Of a stretch of 33,036 nt of DNA, positions 14,403 through 23,839 are shown piece after piece. The position numbers were made by a program, and so were the translations under genes. The notes under the pieces are model-generated. The model did no database searches and had not been told where the DNA came from. It worked only from the letters and a program-made list of their open reading frames with translations. Each line of letters begins with the position of its first letter. The stretch's first letter is position 1. The stretch lies in contig JAFRNE010000024.1 in assembly GCA_017430325.1 (NCBI GenBank), forward strand, positions 1 to 33,036, given 5' to 3'. This DNA comes from Eubacterium sp. Lineage in GTDB: Bacteria > Bacillota > Clostridia > Lachnospirales > Lachnospiraceae.

Positions 14403-15845
14403 CTATTTTTTTTCTTTTTTATTGTTGTTCTTTGGACGTGGTGTTGCGGCCGTTTCCTTCGAAACAGGCGTTACACCAAGCTCTTCCTTTATTTCTTCCA
14501 TGATCTCGTTGGTAGGCTTAATATCCTTTCGGAGCTCTTCCTCTTCATCATCAGCGTCGTCATCAAGGCTTTTATCTACAGCTTCGCTTGTAAGGATCTC
14601 TGTGGTTCCTGTTCTTTCGCGTTTGCTGCCTATCTTGACCTTCTTCAGGGATTCCAGAAGACCCTCCTCCCGTTCGGGTACTGTAAGGTATTTGTCAGCC
14701 GGAACTTCTTTCTCGGCAAGCTTCTTATAAACATGCTCTCTGAAAAGAGTATATAAAACCGATGCTACAGGGATCAGTATGAGCATTCCTACGAGTCCGA
14801 AGAGCGAACCGCCGACGGTTACCGACATAAGAACCCACATACCCGGAAGTCCTACGGAGCTTCCTACAACGTGCGGATAAACAAGGTTTGCATCGATCTG
14901 CTGCAGAGCAGTAAATACGATGGCGAAGACCAGAGCCTTGACCGGCGATACCAGAAGTATCAGGAGCGATCCGATGGCGAGACCGATAAATGCACCAAGT
15001 ATAGGAATAAGTGCACAGAGCATACACAGGATACCGATAAGCAGTGCGTAAGGCATCTGAAGTATTGAGAGAACTATAATGAATTCGCAGCCCAGCATGA
15101 AAGCGTCGAGGCACTGTCCTGAAATGAAATTACCAAAGGTACGGTTTGAAAGTCTTGCGATGCGGAGGAGCTTATCTGCTCTTTCCTCAGAAAGCATGGC
15201 ATAGATGATCTTCTTGGCCTGAAGTGCAAGCTTATCTTTATTTCCCAGAAGGTAGATTGAGAAGATGAAACCGATAAATATAGTAGTTACAGTTGATAAG
15301 ATACCGGTGATAACTCCGAAGCCGCCGCTTATAATAGAAGAACCCTTGCTTGAAAGGTAGGAAAGCATTGTATTTATAGCTTTCTCGGAATTCTTTGTAA
15401 AGTTGGATATCTTCTCGGATACTTCAGGGTATTTTGCAGTGGACTTGACAAGCCATTTTGAAAGCTTCTCTAATCCCTCCGGAACCTGCTGAGCCAGGTT
15501 TACGATAGTCTTCGAAAGCTCAGGTACAACCAGAAGGATGATGGCTACTATTGCGACGAGGGTGAGGATTATGACGATCACCATCGCCAGAGCGCGCCTT
15601 ATGCCGCTCCATTTCTCGTTCTGGTATTTCGGCTTCTTGAACATATGCTTCTCAAGCTTTGTGATAGGAACGTTCAGGATAAATGCGATGGCACCGCCGA
15701 GTATGAACGGTGTGAGGATGCCGAAGATCCAGCTGAAGGTATCTGCGAGATCGCTCAGATTACTGAGTATGATATAAAATGTGATGAGAAATGCGCCGAT
15801 AAATATATTCTTGCGCACCTGATCGTTTTTCCAGTATTTTTTCAT
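14403..15845 (-). CDS. AI-2E family transporter (PerM/UPF0118 type membrane protein)
   Basis: A 480-residue polytopic membrane protein. Members are named after an autoinducer-2 exporter, but other members act as Na+/H+ antiporters or are uncharacterised, so the substrate is unknown. It begins with two closely spaced membrane segments (about 12-57), a third at about 86-108, a long soluble segment to about 170, then several segments up to about residue 370. The typical GVITGILSTVTTIFIGFIFSIYL and the QQIDANLVYPHVVGSSVGLPG region of the family are both visible. A cytoplasmic tail of about 90 charged residues is longer than usual. AAGAAGG lies about 8 nt before the ATG. Confidence 0.88.
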   Translation of the reverse strand: MKKYWKNDQVRKNIFIGAFLITFYIILSNLSDLADTFSWIFGILTPFILGGAIAFILNVPITKLEKHMFKKPKYQNEKWSGIRRALAMVIVIILTLVAIVAIILLVVPELSKTIVNLAQQVPEGLEKLSKWLVKSTAKYPEVSEKISNFTKNSEKAINTMLSYLSSKGSSIISGGFGVITGILSTVTTIFIGFIFSIYLLGNKDKLALQAKKIIYAMLSEERADKLLRIARLSNRTFGNFISGQCLDAFMLGCEFIIVLSILQMPYALLIGILCMLCALIPILGAFIGLAIGSLLILLVSPVKALVFAIVFTALQQIDANLVYPHVVGSSVGLPGMWVLMSVTVGGSLFGLVGMLILIPVASVLYTLFREHVYKKLAEKEVPADKYLTVPEREEGLLESLKKVKIGSKRERTGTTEILTSEAVDKSLDDDADDEEEELRKDIKPTNEIMEEIKEELGVTPVSKETAATPRPKNNNKKEKK

Positions 15846-15986
15846 ATATTTTAACCTTCTTATCTACAGAGAGCGCTGCCGAAATACTTTAAAACCCCTT
15901 TGTCTGCGGCAGGAATCTGTTATTTCTTATATAATATATAATAATATGTCATGAGGATACAAAATGCAAGTTTATATAAAAAACAT

Positions 15987-16015
15987 TTGCCAGTGTATGG
16001 AAGTAATGTTATATT
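15987..16015 (+). promoter_or_regulatory. Promoter of secA
   Basis: TTGCCA at 15987-15992, a 17-nt spacer and TATATT at 16010-16015, about 65 nt before the secA ATG. Confidence 0.6.
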
Positions 16016-16079
16016 AGAGGTTACGATGTTACAACTATACAAAAAAATACCATTAGAATAAATACTCTGGAGGAAAGAA

Positions 16080-18656
16080 ATGGGTCTTGGTGAAAAAATC
16101 TTTGGTTCGCACAGCGACAAAGAATTAAAAAGAATATATCCGATCGTAGACAAGATTGAAGCTCTTGATGAGGATATGCAGAAGCTTTCGGACGATGAAC
16201 TTAAGGCGAAAACCGATGAGTTCAAGAAGAGGCTCAAGGACGGAGAAACTCTCGATGATATCCTTGTTGAGGCTTTTGCCGTTGTTAGAGAAGCAGCCAG
16301 TCGTGTTCTCGGAATGAAGCATTTCCGTGTTCAGCTCGTCGGTGGTGTCCTGCTCCATCAGGGACGTATCGCAGAGATGAGAACAGGTGAAGGTAAGACA
16401 CTTGTATCAACGCTTCCTGCATACCTCAACGCACTTGATGGCAAGGGCGTTCACATCGTAACAGTTAACGATTACCTGGCAAAGCGAGATGCTGAGTGGA
16501 TGGGTTCTGTCCACCGCTTCCTCGGACTTACAGTCGGAGTTATCCTTAACTCAGATTCAAACGATGAGAGAAGAGCAGCATATAACTGCGATATCACATA
16601 TATCACAAATAACGAGCTTGGTTTCGATTACCTCCGTGATAACATGGTAATATATAAGGAGCGTCTCGTTCAGAGAGGCCTTCATTTCTGTATTATCGAC
16701 GAGATCGACTCTATCCTTATCGATGAGGCGCGTACACCGCTCATCATTTCCGGACAGAGCGGCAAGTCAACAGATATTTACAAGATGTGCGATTACCTCG
16801 CAAGAAGAATGGAGAGAGGTACCGCAACAACAGAGATCAGCAAGTTCGATGCCCTTATGGGAACACAGATCGAAGAGGATGGCGATTACCTTGTAAATGA
16901 GAAGGACAAATACGTTGTTCTTACTGCACAGGGTGTTAAGGAGGTTGAGCAGTTCTTCCACATCCAGAACCTCGCAGATCCTGAAAACCTTGAGATCCAG
17001 CACACTATCATCCTTGCTCTTCGTGCTCATGCACTTATGCACAGAGATCAGGATTACGTTGTTAAGGATGATCAGGTTCTCATCGTCGACAGCTTTACAG
17101 GACGTATCATGCCGGGCAGACGTTTCAGCGACGGTCTCCATCAGGCAATAGAAGCCAAGGAAAATGTTAAGGTTAAGCGTGAGAGTAAGACTCTTGCAAC
17201 CATCACCTTCCAGAACTTCTTCAATAAATATGATAAGAAGGCAGGTATGACAGGTACCGCCCAGACAGAGGAGCAGGAGTTCCGTGAGATCTACGGAATG
17301 GACGTTGTAGTAGTTCCTACAAACCGCCCTGTTGCCAGAATAGATGAATACGATGCAGTTTATAAGACCAAGAAGGAGAAGCTTAAGGCTATCGTTGAGC
17401 AGGTTTACGAAGCTAATCAGAAGGGCCAGCCTGTACTTGTAGGTACAGTAAACATCGACTCTTCAGAAGAGATCAGTAACATGTTCAAGAAGCGCGGCAT
17501 CCAGCACAAGGTCCTCAATGCCAAGTTCCATGAGATGGAAGCTGAGATCATCGCAGATGCAGGCCAGAGAGGTGCTGTAACCATCGCTACAAACATGGCC
17601 GGTCGTGGTACCGATATCAAGCTTGGCGACGGTGTTGCAGAGCTCGGCGGTCTTATGGTAATCGGTACAGAGAGACACGAGTCAAGACGTATCGATAACC
17701 AGCTCCGTGGACGTTCAGGACGTCAGGGAGACCCTGGATATTCAAAGTTCTACCTCTCACTTGAAGATGATCTGATGAGACTCTTCGGTTCAGAGAAGGT
17801 TATGAGAGTTTACGATGCCCTTAGAATTCCTGAGGGTGAGGAAATACAGCACAAAACAATCACAAGGTTCATCGAGAGAGCCCAGAGAAAGATCGAGTCA
17901 AACAACTTTGCTATCAGAAAGAACCTCCTGGAGTACGATGAGGTTAATAACGAGCAGCGTGAGGTTATTTACGCTGAGCGTCGTAAGGTTCTTGACGGCG
18001 AAAATATGAGAGATACCATATTTGGCATGGTTCAGGATACAGTCGCAAGATACGTTGACAAGGTTGCTTCAAATGAAGTTGATCCTTCAGAGTGGGATCT
18101 TAAGGAACTGAACGATACACTTCGTCCTATCGTTCCACTTCAGCCTATCACACTTCTTGAGGAAGAGAAGCAGAAGGGAAGCGCCGGTGCATTTAAGCAG
18201 AGACTTAAGGAAGAGGCTGCAAGACTTTACGAAGCTAAGGAAGCTGAATTCCCTAATCCGGAAGCTATGCGTGAGATGGAGCGAGTTGTCCTCCTTAAGG
18301 TTGTAGACAGAAAGTGGATGGACAATATCGACGATATGGATCAGCTCCGTCAGGGTATCGGTCTTCAGTCATACGGTTCGAGAGATCCGCTTGTTGAATA
18401 CAAGATGGCCGGCTACGATATGTTCAATGATATGACAGATTCCATCAAGGAAGATACATCACGTCTTATCATGCACGTAAGAATAGAAGAGAAGGCAGAG
18501 CGTGAGCAGGTTGCCAAGGTTACAGGAACCAACAAGGATACAACAACCAAGAAGGAGCCTGTAAAGAGAAAGGCTGCAAAGGTTGGACGTAACGATCCAT
18601 GCCCATGCGGAAGTGGCAAGAAATACAAGTATTGTCACGGCGCAAATCAAAGCTGA
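16080..18656 (+). CDS. secA: Preprotein translocase ATPase SecA
   Basis: An 858-residue motor ATPase that drives unfolded preproteins through SecYEG. The Walker A motif MRTGEGKT is at about 100-107 and the DEAD-type DEID at about 207-210. The Gly-rich helicase region with [14 protein letters not shown] and [13 protein letters not shown] is intact, and the C-terminal zinc-binding motif [13 protein letters not shown] is at 841-853 (C841, C843, C852, H853). The start follows GGAGGAAAG. The length is normal for the family. It is followed by prfB, the conserved secA-prfB order of Firmicutes. Confidence 0.97.
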   Translation: MGLGEKIFGSHSDKELKRIYPIVDKIEALDEDMQKLSDDELKAKTDEFKKRLKDGETLDDILVEAFAVVREAASRVLGMKHFRVQLVGGVLLHQGRIAEMRTGEGKTLVSTLPAYLNALDGKGVHIVTVNDYLAKRDAEWMGSVHRFLGLTVGVILNSDSNDERRAAYNCDITYITNNELGFDYLRDNMVIYKERLVQRGLHFCIIDEIDSILIDEARTPLIISGQSGKSTDIYKMCDYLARRMERGTATTEISKFDALMGTQIEEDGDYLVNEKDKYVVLTAQGVKEVEQFFHIQNLADPENLEIQHTIILALRAHALMHRDQDYVVKDDQVLIVDSFTGRIMPGRRFSDGLHQAIEAKENVKVKRESKTLATITFQNFFNKYDKKAGMTGTAQTEEQEFREIYGMDVVVVPTNRPVARIDEYDAVYKTKKEKLKAIVEQVYEANQKGQPVLVGTVNIDSSEEISNMFKKRGIQHKVLNAKFHEMEAEIIADAGQRGAVTIATNMAGRGTDIKLGDGVAELGGLMVIGTERHESRRIDNQLRGRSGRQGDPGYSKFYLSLEDDLMRLFGSEKVMRVYDALRIPEGEEIQHKTITRFIERAQRKIESNNFAIRKNLLEYDEVNNEQREVIYAERRKVLDGENMRDTIFGMVQDTVARYVDKVASNEVDPSEWDLKELNDTLRPIVPLQPITLLEEEKQKGSAGAFKQRLKEEAARLYEAKEAEFPNPEAMREMERVVLLKVVDRKWMDNIDDMDQLRQGIGLQSYGSRDPLVEYKMAGYDMFNDMTDSIKEDTSRLIMHVRIEEKAEREQVAKVTGTNKDTTTKKEPVKRKAAKVGRNDPCPCGSGKKYKYCHGANQS

Positions 18657-18672
18657 TTTTATATCAAGGAAG

Positions 18673-18728
18673 ATCGGCATGTTGTACCGAACTGGCATTG
18701 CGCAGTCAGTGAGGTATAATATGCCGAT
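18673..18728 (+). promoter_or_regulatory. Long imperfect dyad between secA and prfB containing a TATAAT
   Basis: ATCGGCATGTTGTAC (18673-18687) can pair along all 15 positions with GTATAATATGCCGAT (18714-18728), counting two G-U pairs, around a 26-nt loop with a further ACTG/CAGT pairing. No T-run follows, so it is not a standard terminator. The right arm contains TATAAT (18715-18720), with CTGGCA 17 nt upstream, so it may also be the prfB promoter. Confidence 0.55.
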
Positions 18729-18764
18729 ATTCCGCAAATCATAAAATTAAAGGTGGTGAGAGTA

Positions 18765-19884
18765 GTGTTAGAACTGGACCAGTACAAGTTCACTTTAAAT
18801 GAATACAGAAAACCACTGCTTGAAGTGAGGGATTCACTTTGACATTGCAGGTAAGGAAGAAAAGATAAAGACTCTCGAAGCAGCCATGGAGGACCAGAAC
18901 TTCTGGAACGATGTGGAAGAGAGTAACAAGATCATGAAGGAAGTAAAGAACCTGAAGGATACCATTGCAGAGTTCAATGCCATCCAGACCTCCTTTGACG
19001 ACATAGAAGCTATGATCGAAATGGCAGAGGAAGAGGATGACGAGGACCTGACGGAAGAGGCAGGCGGAATGCTTGAGAAGTTCAAGGAGCAGTTCGAAGC
19101 CTTCAGGATAGAGACTCTTCTTTCCGGAGAATTTGACACAAACAATGCGGTTGTCACCATTCATTCCGGAGCAGGCGGTACAGAAAGCTGCGACTGGGTT
19201 TCAATGCTTTATCGTATGTACACGAGATGGGCTGGAGCTAAGGGCTTTTCCGTTGAGGAGTTTGATAATCTTCCCGGTGATGAAGCAGGTATCAAGTCTG
19301 TAACCTTCCAGGTCAACGGCTACCATGCTTACGGATATCTTAAGTCAGAGCACGGTATTCACAGGCTTGTCCGTATTTCTCCTTTCAATGCAAATGGAAA
19401 GAGGCAGACATCCTTCTGTTCGGTGGATGTTATGCCGGAAATAGATGATACGATAGAGATCGAGGTTAGGGATGATGACCTCAAGGTCGACACCTACAGA
19501 TCCAGCGGTGCGGGCGGTCAGCATATCAATAAGACTTCATCCGCAGTCAGGATCACACATCTTCCTACAGGTATCGTTGTTCAGTGCCAGAACGAGAGAT
19601 CGCAGCACATGAACAAGGATAAAGCTATGAAGATGCTGAAGGCCAAGCTTTTCATGCTGAAGCAGCAGGAAAATATGGCTAAGATGTCGGGCATCAGAGG
19701 CGAGGTTGCCGACAACGGCTTCGGAAGCCAGATCAGATCCTATGTACTTCAGCCATATACTCTGGTCAAGGATCACCGCACAAACTGCGAGGTCGGAGAC
19801 GCCGCAAGAGTACTTGACGGTGGCATCGATCCGTTTATCAACGCTTATCTGAAGATGATAGCTACCAGCGACAATCAGGAGTAA
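18765..19884 (+). CDS. prfB: Peptide chain release factor 2, with programmed +1 frameshift
   Basis: RF2 releases completed peptides at UGA and UAA codons. A GTG start at 18765, after AAAGGTGG, opens a 25-codon frame ending CTT TGA (18837-18842). The body continues in the +1 frame from GAC at 18841, giving a 372-residue protein (18765..18839 joined to 18841..19884). An AGTGAGGG element just before the CTT acts as the stimulatory internal Shine-Dalgarno. In the mature protein the SPF recognition tripeptide falls at 205-207 and the catalytic GGQ at 250-252, matching Escherichia coli numbering. The frameshift at UGA is the known feedback loop: scarce RF2 favours slippage and more RF2. It should not be annotated as two genes or a pseudogene. 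Confidence 0.96.
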
Positions 19885-19962
19885 TTGCAAAACAATTACG
19901 CTTGACTGACCGACGAAAGCATAATATTTTATATAAATAATTACGAGAGTGAGGTTCGGCAT

Positions 19963-21168
19963 ATGTTTAATATTGCAGTTCTCGGATATGGAACCATTGG
20001 TTCAGGAGTTGTTAAGATCATCAATGACAATTCCGATGTCCTTAAAAAGTCCTCAGGAGAGGATATACAGGTTAAATACGCTCTTGATCTCAGGGAATTC
20101 CCTGGAGATCCGTATGAAAATATCATAGTTCATGACTACGATATCATTTTAAATGATGACAGCGTTAAGTGCGTTGTTGAGGTTATGGGCGGCGTTGAGC
20201 CTGCAAATACATTTGTAAGAAAGGCAATCGCAAAGGGCAAGTCTGTCTGCAGTTCTAACAAGGAGCTTGTTGCAAAATACGGTGCAGAGATTCTTGAGCT
20301 TGCGAAGGAAAACAACGTTTCCTTCCTGTTTGAGGCTTCTGTTGGCGGTGGTATTCCGATCATCAGAAATATCAATGAGTCGCTTACAGCTGATCATTTC
20401 GACAGCATTACAGGCATCCTCAACGGAACAACAAACTATATTCTCACAACAATGAGAAAGAAGGGCCGTGACTTTGATGAGGTTCTCAAGGCTGCACAGC
20501 AGAAGGGTTATGCAGAGAGAAATCCTGAGGCCGATATCGAAGGCTACGACGCATGCCGTAAGATAGCAATCCTTACTTCTCTTGTATGCGGAAAGCAGGT
20601 TGATTTTGAAGATATCGCTACAGAGGGTATCAGCCACATAACCAAGGAAGATATCGCTTACTCTGTTAAGCTCGATATGCCTATCAAGCTTTTCGGTCTC
20701 ATGAAGAGAGACGGCGAAAATACTTACTGTATGGTCGCTCCTTTCATGGTTGATGAAGAGCACAGCCTCAGAGGGGTTGAAGGCGTATATAACGCAGTTA
20801 ACCTTCACGGCGATATGCTCGGAAATGTAATGTTCTACGGCAAGGGCGCAGGTTCTCTTCCGACAGCCAGCGCAGTTGTTTCGGACGTTATCGAGATAGT
20901 TAAGAATGGTAATAAGAATATAAATATTATCTGGGACAAGGAAAAGCTTGTTCTCGGCGATGCTTCTGCATTTAAGGCAAGATATTTTGTAAGACTTAAG
21001 GCAGAGGGTGTTCAGGATAAGATCGCAGAGCTTTTCGGCGAGGTAAGCTTCGCAGAAGCCCTTTCAGGAGAGACTGTATTTGTTACTGCCGAGGAGTATT
21101 CTGAGGCAGAACTTACAGATATTTTGAAGGATTATACTGTAATTACGAAGATTCGTGTTGCGGAATAA
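19963..21168 (+). CDS. hom: Homoserine dehydrogenase
   Basis: A 401-residue NAD(P)-dependent enzyme reducing aspartate semialdehyde to homoserine, towards threonine and methionine. It shows an N-terminal Rossmann motif GYGTIGSG (about 8-15), SSNKELVAKYG, EASVGGGIPII, the catalytic-domain stretch GILNGTTNYIL, and GYAERNPEADIEG. A short C-terminal ACT-like region (about 330-401) would be the allosteric part. The ATG at 19963 has only a modest GAGTGAGG upstream. It lies 78 nt after prfB and 88 nt before lysC, so two successive steps of the aspartate pathway sit together. Confidence 0.94.
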   Translation: MFNIAVLGYGTIGSGVVKIINDNSDVLKKSSGEDIQVKYALDLREFPGDPYENIIVHDYDIILNDDSVKCVVEVMGGVEPANTFVRKAIAKGKSVCSSNKELVAKYGAEILELAKENNVSFLFEASVGGGIPIIRNINESLTADHFDSITGILNGTTNYILTTMRKKGRDFDEVLKAAQQKGYAERNPEADIEGYDACRKIAILTSLVCGKQVDFEDIATEGISHITKEDIAYSVKLDMPIKLFGLMKRDGENTYCMVAPFMVDEEHSLRGVEGVYNAVNLHGDMLGNVMFYGKGAGSLPTASAVVSDVIEIVKNGNKNINIIWDKEKLVLGDASAFKARYFVRLKAEGVQDKIAELFGEVSFAEALSGETVFVTAEEYSEAELTDILKDYTVITKIRVAE

Positions 21169-21256
21169 TGAAATATGTTGTATAACATAGCAGGAAAAAT
21201 CAACTTTCAGGCCGGCACGGCCTGATGAGCTATAAAAATAAATGGAGGCACACACA

Positions 21257-22459
21257 ATGTTAGTGGTAAAGAAGTTTGGTGGCACATCGGTTGCCAACAA
21301 AGAGAGAATCTATAATGTGGCCAACAGATGTATTGAAGAATACAAGAAGGGAAATGACGTAGTCGTTGTCCTTTCAGCTATGGGAAAATACACTGATGAG
21401 CTTATCGATATGGCAAAGGATATCAATGAGAATCCTCCAAAGCGTGAGATGGATATGCTTTACACCATCGGTGAGCAGATGTCGGTTGCACTTATGGCTA
21501 TGGCTATGAACAAGCTGGGCGTTCCGGCTATCTCCCTGAATGCATTTCAGGTTGCTATGCATACAACATCCGTTTACGGAAATGCAAGGCTTAAGAGAAT
21601 CGATGCAGAGAGGATCAGAAATGAGCTTGAGCAGAGAAAGATAGTCATAATCACAGGTTTCCAGGGCGTAAACAAATATGATGACTATACCACACTTGGC
21701 AGAGGCGGTTCAGACACAACAGCGGTTGCTCTTGCTGCAGCACTTCATGCAGACAAGTGCGAGATCTACACAGACGTTGACGGTGTTTACACAGCAGATC
21801 CACGTAAGGTTAAGAATGCACGTAAGCTTGACACAGTAACATATGATGAGATGCTCGAGCTTGCTACACTCGGTGCAGGAGTTCTCCACAACAGATCAGT
21901 GGAGCTTGCCAAGAAATTCGGAGTACAGCTTGTAGTCCGTTCAAGTTTAAATACAAATGAGGGTACAGTCGTTAAGGAGGATACAAAGATGGAGAAAATG
22001 ATAGTTAGCGGTGTTGCAGCCGATCCGGATGCAGCCAGAGTTGCAGTAGTTGGTCTTAAGGATGAGCCGGGCGTTGCCTTCAAGCTTTTCAATCTTCTTG
22101 CTAAGAAGAATATAAATGTTGATATGATCCTTCAGTCAATCGGCCGTCATGGCACAAAGGATATAAGCTTTACATGCTCACAGGAGGATGCTGATGAGGC
22201 TAAGGCTCTTATCGCAGACGCTATGGAGTGTGAGGATGTTGACGTTAATAAGGACGTTGCAAAGGTATCTATCGTTGGTGCCGGAATGCAGACAAATGCA
22301 GGCGTTGCAGCTAAGATGTTCGAGGCTCTCTATGATGAGAACATCAACATCAGAATGATCTCTACATCAGAGATCAGAGTAACAGTTCTTATCGACTCAA
22401 AGCATGTTGAGAGAGCTATGAACGCTATCCATGAGAAGTTCGAGCTTGGCGAGAAATAA
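21257..22459 (+). CDS. lysC: Aspartate kinase (alpha subunit, with two ACT domains)
   Basis: A 400-residue kinase that phosphorylates aspartate, the first step to lysine, threonine and methionine. It starts MLVVKKFGGTSVANKERI; the start is ATG 21257, since the TGGAGG at 21243-21248 is its ribosome binding site although it overlaps an upstream in-frame ATG. The catalytic domain runs to about 235 (TGFQG, GRGGSDTTAVALA, YTDVDGVYTADPR). Two ACT domains follow (AVVGLKDEPGVAFKLFNLL and VSIVGAGMQTNAGVAAKMF). The size and the internal start at 21989 match the B. subtilis LysC type, which is feedback-inhibited by lysine; inhibition is inferred, not shown. Confidence 0.94.
   Translation: MLVVKKFGGTSVANKERIYNVANRCIEEYKKGNDVVVVLSAMGKYTDELIDMAKDINENPPKREMDMLYTIGEQMSVALMAMAMNKLGVPAISLNAFQVAMHTTSVYGNARLKRIDAERIRNELEQRKIVIITGFQGVNKYDDYTTLGRGGSDTTAVALAAALHADKCEIYTDVDGVYTADPRKVKNARKLDTVTYDEMLELATLGAGVLHNRSVELAKKFGVQLVVRSSLNTNEGTVVKEDTKMEKMIVSGVAADPDAARVAVVGLKDEPGVAFKLFNLLAKKNINVDMILQSIGRHGTKDISFTCSQEDADEAKALIADAMECEDVDVNKDVAKVSIVGAGMQTNAGVAAKMFEALYDENINIRMISTSEIRVTVLIDSKHVERAMNAIHEKFELGEK
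21989..22459 (+). CDS. Internal in-frame start for the aspartate kinase beta (regulatory) subunit
   Basis: AAGGAGG at 21974-21980 lies 8 nt before ATG 21989, codon 245 of lysC, inside the gene and in frame. It would yield a 156-residue protein made only of the two ACT domains. B. subtilis lysC is known to make its beta subunit from an internal start at about codon 246, so both position and signal fit. Expression here is inferred. Confidence 0.7.
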   Translation: MEKMIVSGVAADPDAARVAVVGLKDEPGVAFKLFNLLAKKNINVDMILQSIGRHGTKDISFTCSQEDADEAKALIADAMECEDVDVNKDVAKVSIVGAGMQTNAGVAAKMFEALYDENINIRMISTSEIRVTVLIDSKHVERAMNAIHEKFELGEK

Positions 22460-22511
22460 TCGATAGATGTTTATCTGAAATGTCAGATTTTGCTGACAGA
22501 CGTTAAATAAT

Positions 22512-22560
22512 AAAAAGCGCCTTCCGAGGTTGTGTGATACAGCTTCGGAAGGCGTTTTTT
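22512..22560 (+). terminator. Terminator of lysC
   Basis: CGCCTTCCGA (22518-22527) pairs with TCGGAAGGCG (22545-22554), with A-run before and TTTTTT after. It is about 55 nt after the lysC stop. Confidence 0.9.
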
Positions 22561-22595
22561 GTTCCTGCTTCCTTCGCTTTTTTATCGTCATTAAC

Positions 22596-22624
22596 TTGCA
22601 TTCTTGTGATAATTATCATAAAAT
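22596..22624 (+). promoter_or_regulatory. Promoter of the dCMP deaminase run, with palindromic operator-like spacer
   Basis: TTGCAT (22596-22601), 17 nt, then TAAAAT (22619-22624). The spacer contains the perfect 12-bp palindrome TGATAATTATCA (22607-22618), resembling half of a Fur/PerR-type site and placed where a bound protein would block polymerase. Confidence 0.55.
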
Positions 22625-22664
22625 GTTATTATCTATAAGTATGTGTACTTTGGAGGATGGTATT

Positions 22665-23150
22665 ATGACGAAGAGAACGGATTATATTACGTGGGATTCG
22701 TATTTTATGGGTATAGCTCTTATGTCAGCCCAGAGGAGTAAGGATCCGAATACACAGGTCGGAGCTTGTATAGTCGGCGCTGACAACAGGATTCTTTCGG
22801 TTGGTTACAACGGTATGCCGCAGGGCTGCGAGGACGACGATATGCCGTGGAGCAGAGACGGTTCTGCCCTCGATACAAAGTATATGTTCGTCTGTCACGC
22901 GGAGCTCAATGCGATACTTAACTATCGCGGCAACGGAAATATGAAGGGTGCGCGCATATATGTGACCCTCTTCCCTTGCAACGAATGTGCAAAGGCCATC
23001 ATCCAGGCCGGTATAGCCGAGATCATTTATCTTTCCGATAAATACCAGGCTTCCGAAAGCACGCTTGCCTCTAAGAAGATGTTCGACATCACAGGCGTAA
23101 AATACAGAAAATACGAGCCGGCAGGTCGCCAGATCACACTGGATCTGTAA
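22665..23150 (+). CDS. dCMP deaminase family protein (ComEB-like)
   Basis: A 161-residue zinc-dependent deaminase expected to convert dCMP to dUMP, supplying dUMP for thymidylate synthesis. The zinc ligands and proton shuttle are in CHAE (His78, Glu80) and PCNEC (Cys105, Cys108). NGMPQGCEDD and the spacing are typical of ComEB/dCMP deaminases. ATG 22665 is fixed by TGGAGGATG 8 nt upstream; the frame extends further back across the lysC terminator, which is not coding. It is first gene after its own promoter. Confidence 0.9.
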   Translation: MTKRTDYITWDSYFMGIALMSAQRSKDPNTQVGACIVGADNRILSVGYNGMPQGCEDDDMPWSRDGSALDTKYMFVCHAELNAILNYRGNGNMKGARIYVTLFPCNECAKAIIQAGIAEIIYLSDKYQASESTLASKKMFDITGVKYRKYEPAGRQITLDL

Positions 23151-23208
23151 TCAAGAAAACATAGAAAGAACCACCCGAAGTTCATGATGGGTGGGAGAAG
23201 ATAGGATA

Positions 23209-23748
23209 ATGGAAGCATCATCAAAGAAGATAACTGTAAATATGAACAAGAAGGCTCTGACGGATTTTGTACTTAGATCGTATTACTCAAAGCTGTCAGG
23301 AATTATGAGTATAATACTTGGGCTCGGAGGACTTGCCTTTCTGATCTGGAATATAGCCAGCGGTAATCCGACCATCAGAAATATCCTGCTCTTCGGAGCA
23401 GTTGCGGTGATCTGCCTCGTGCTGAATCCGCTGACACTTATCTGGAAGGCCAAGAATCAGCTTAAGACCAACCCTTCCTACAAGGCACCGGTTAATTATG
23501 AACTTACACCGGAGAAGCTGACTATTTCAGCAGGCGAGGAATCAACGGATCTTGAGTGGAATAATATTTACAGACTCCGTGCTTCAAGCAGTATGGTTGC
23601 GGTCTATACAAGTCCGTATCATGCATTTGTCATTCCGACAACTGAGCTTGGGGATGACAAGGCGATAGTTCTTTCAAGATTCGTGCAGTACACACGTGAA
23701 TTCAGACCAAGACTTTCAGGTAACCTGAAGAAATATCTGGCACAGTGA
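23209..23748 (+). CDS. YcxB-like two-segment membrane protein of unknown role
   Basis: A 179-residue protein with a short cytoplasmic start, two membrane segments at about 32-52 and 60-80, and a soluble domain of about 95 residues (VNYELTPEKLTISAGEE, then LEWNNIYRLRAS and FVIPTTEL), the pattern of the YcxB-like family. Its function is not established. The ATG at 23209 is preceded by a poor site, and a GTG six codons earlier is possible. A small hairpin, CCACCC (23171-23176) with GGGTGG (23189-23194), covers the leader. Its last codons and stop are duplicated downstream (23711-23801). Confidence 0.7.
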   Translation: MEASSKKITVNMNKKALTDFVLRSYYSKLSGIMSIILGLGGLAFLIWNIASGNPTIRNILLFGAVAVICLVLNPLTLIWKAKNQLKTNPSYKAPVNYELTPEKLTISAGEESTDLEWNNIYRLRASSSMVAVYTSPYHAFVIPTTELGDDKAIVLSRFVQYTREFRPRLSGNLKKYLAQ

Positions 23749-23801
23749 TAAAGCCGGACAGTTCGGGTAACCTAGAAAAACACTCGGCGTGGTGATGAAC
23801 C
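23711..23801 (+). repeat. Tandem duplication of the YcxB-like gene 3' end
   Basis: The in-frame end SGNLKKYLAQ plus stop (with GGTAACCT at 23719-23726) is followed 47 nt later by a diverged copy (GGTAACCT at 23766-23773) that reads SGNLEKHSAW plus stop. Most differences are transitions, and stop codons fall at the same place in both copies. Confidence 0.6.
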
Positions 23802-23839
23802 CCGGGGCAGGGAATAAAAATAGAAAACGAGTAACAATA

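Noticed and set aside
21169..21256. Lysine riboswitch or T-box before lysC
   Set aside because: The gap is only 88 nt, and I see no conserved riboswitch core or T-box sequence.
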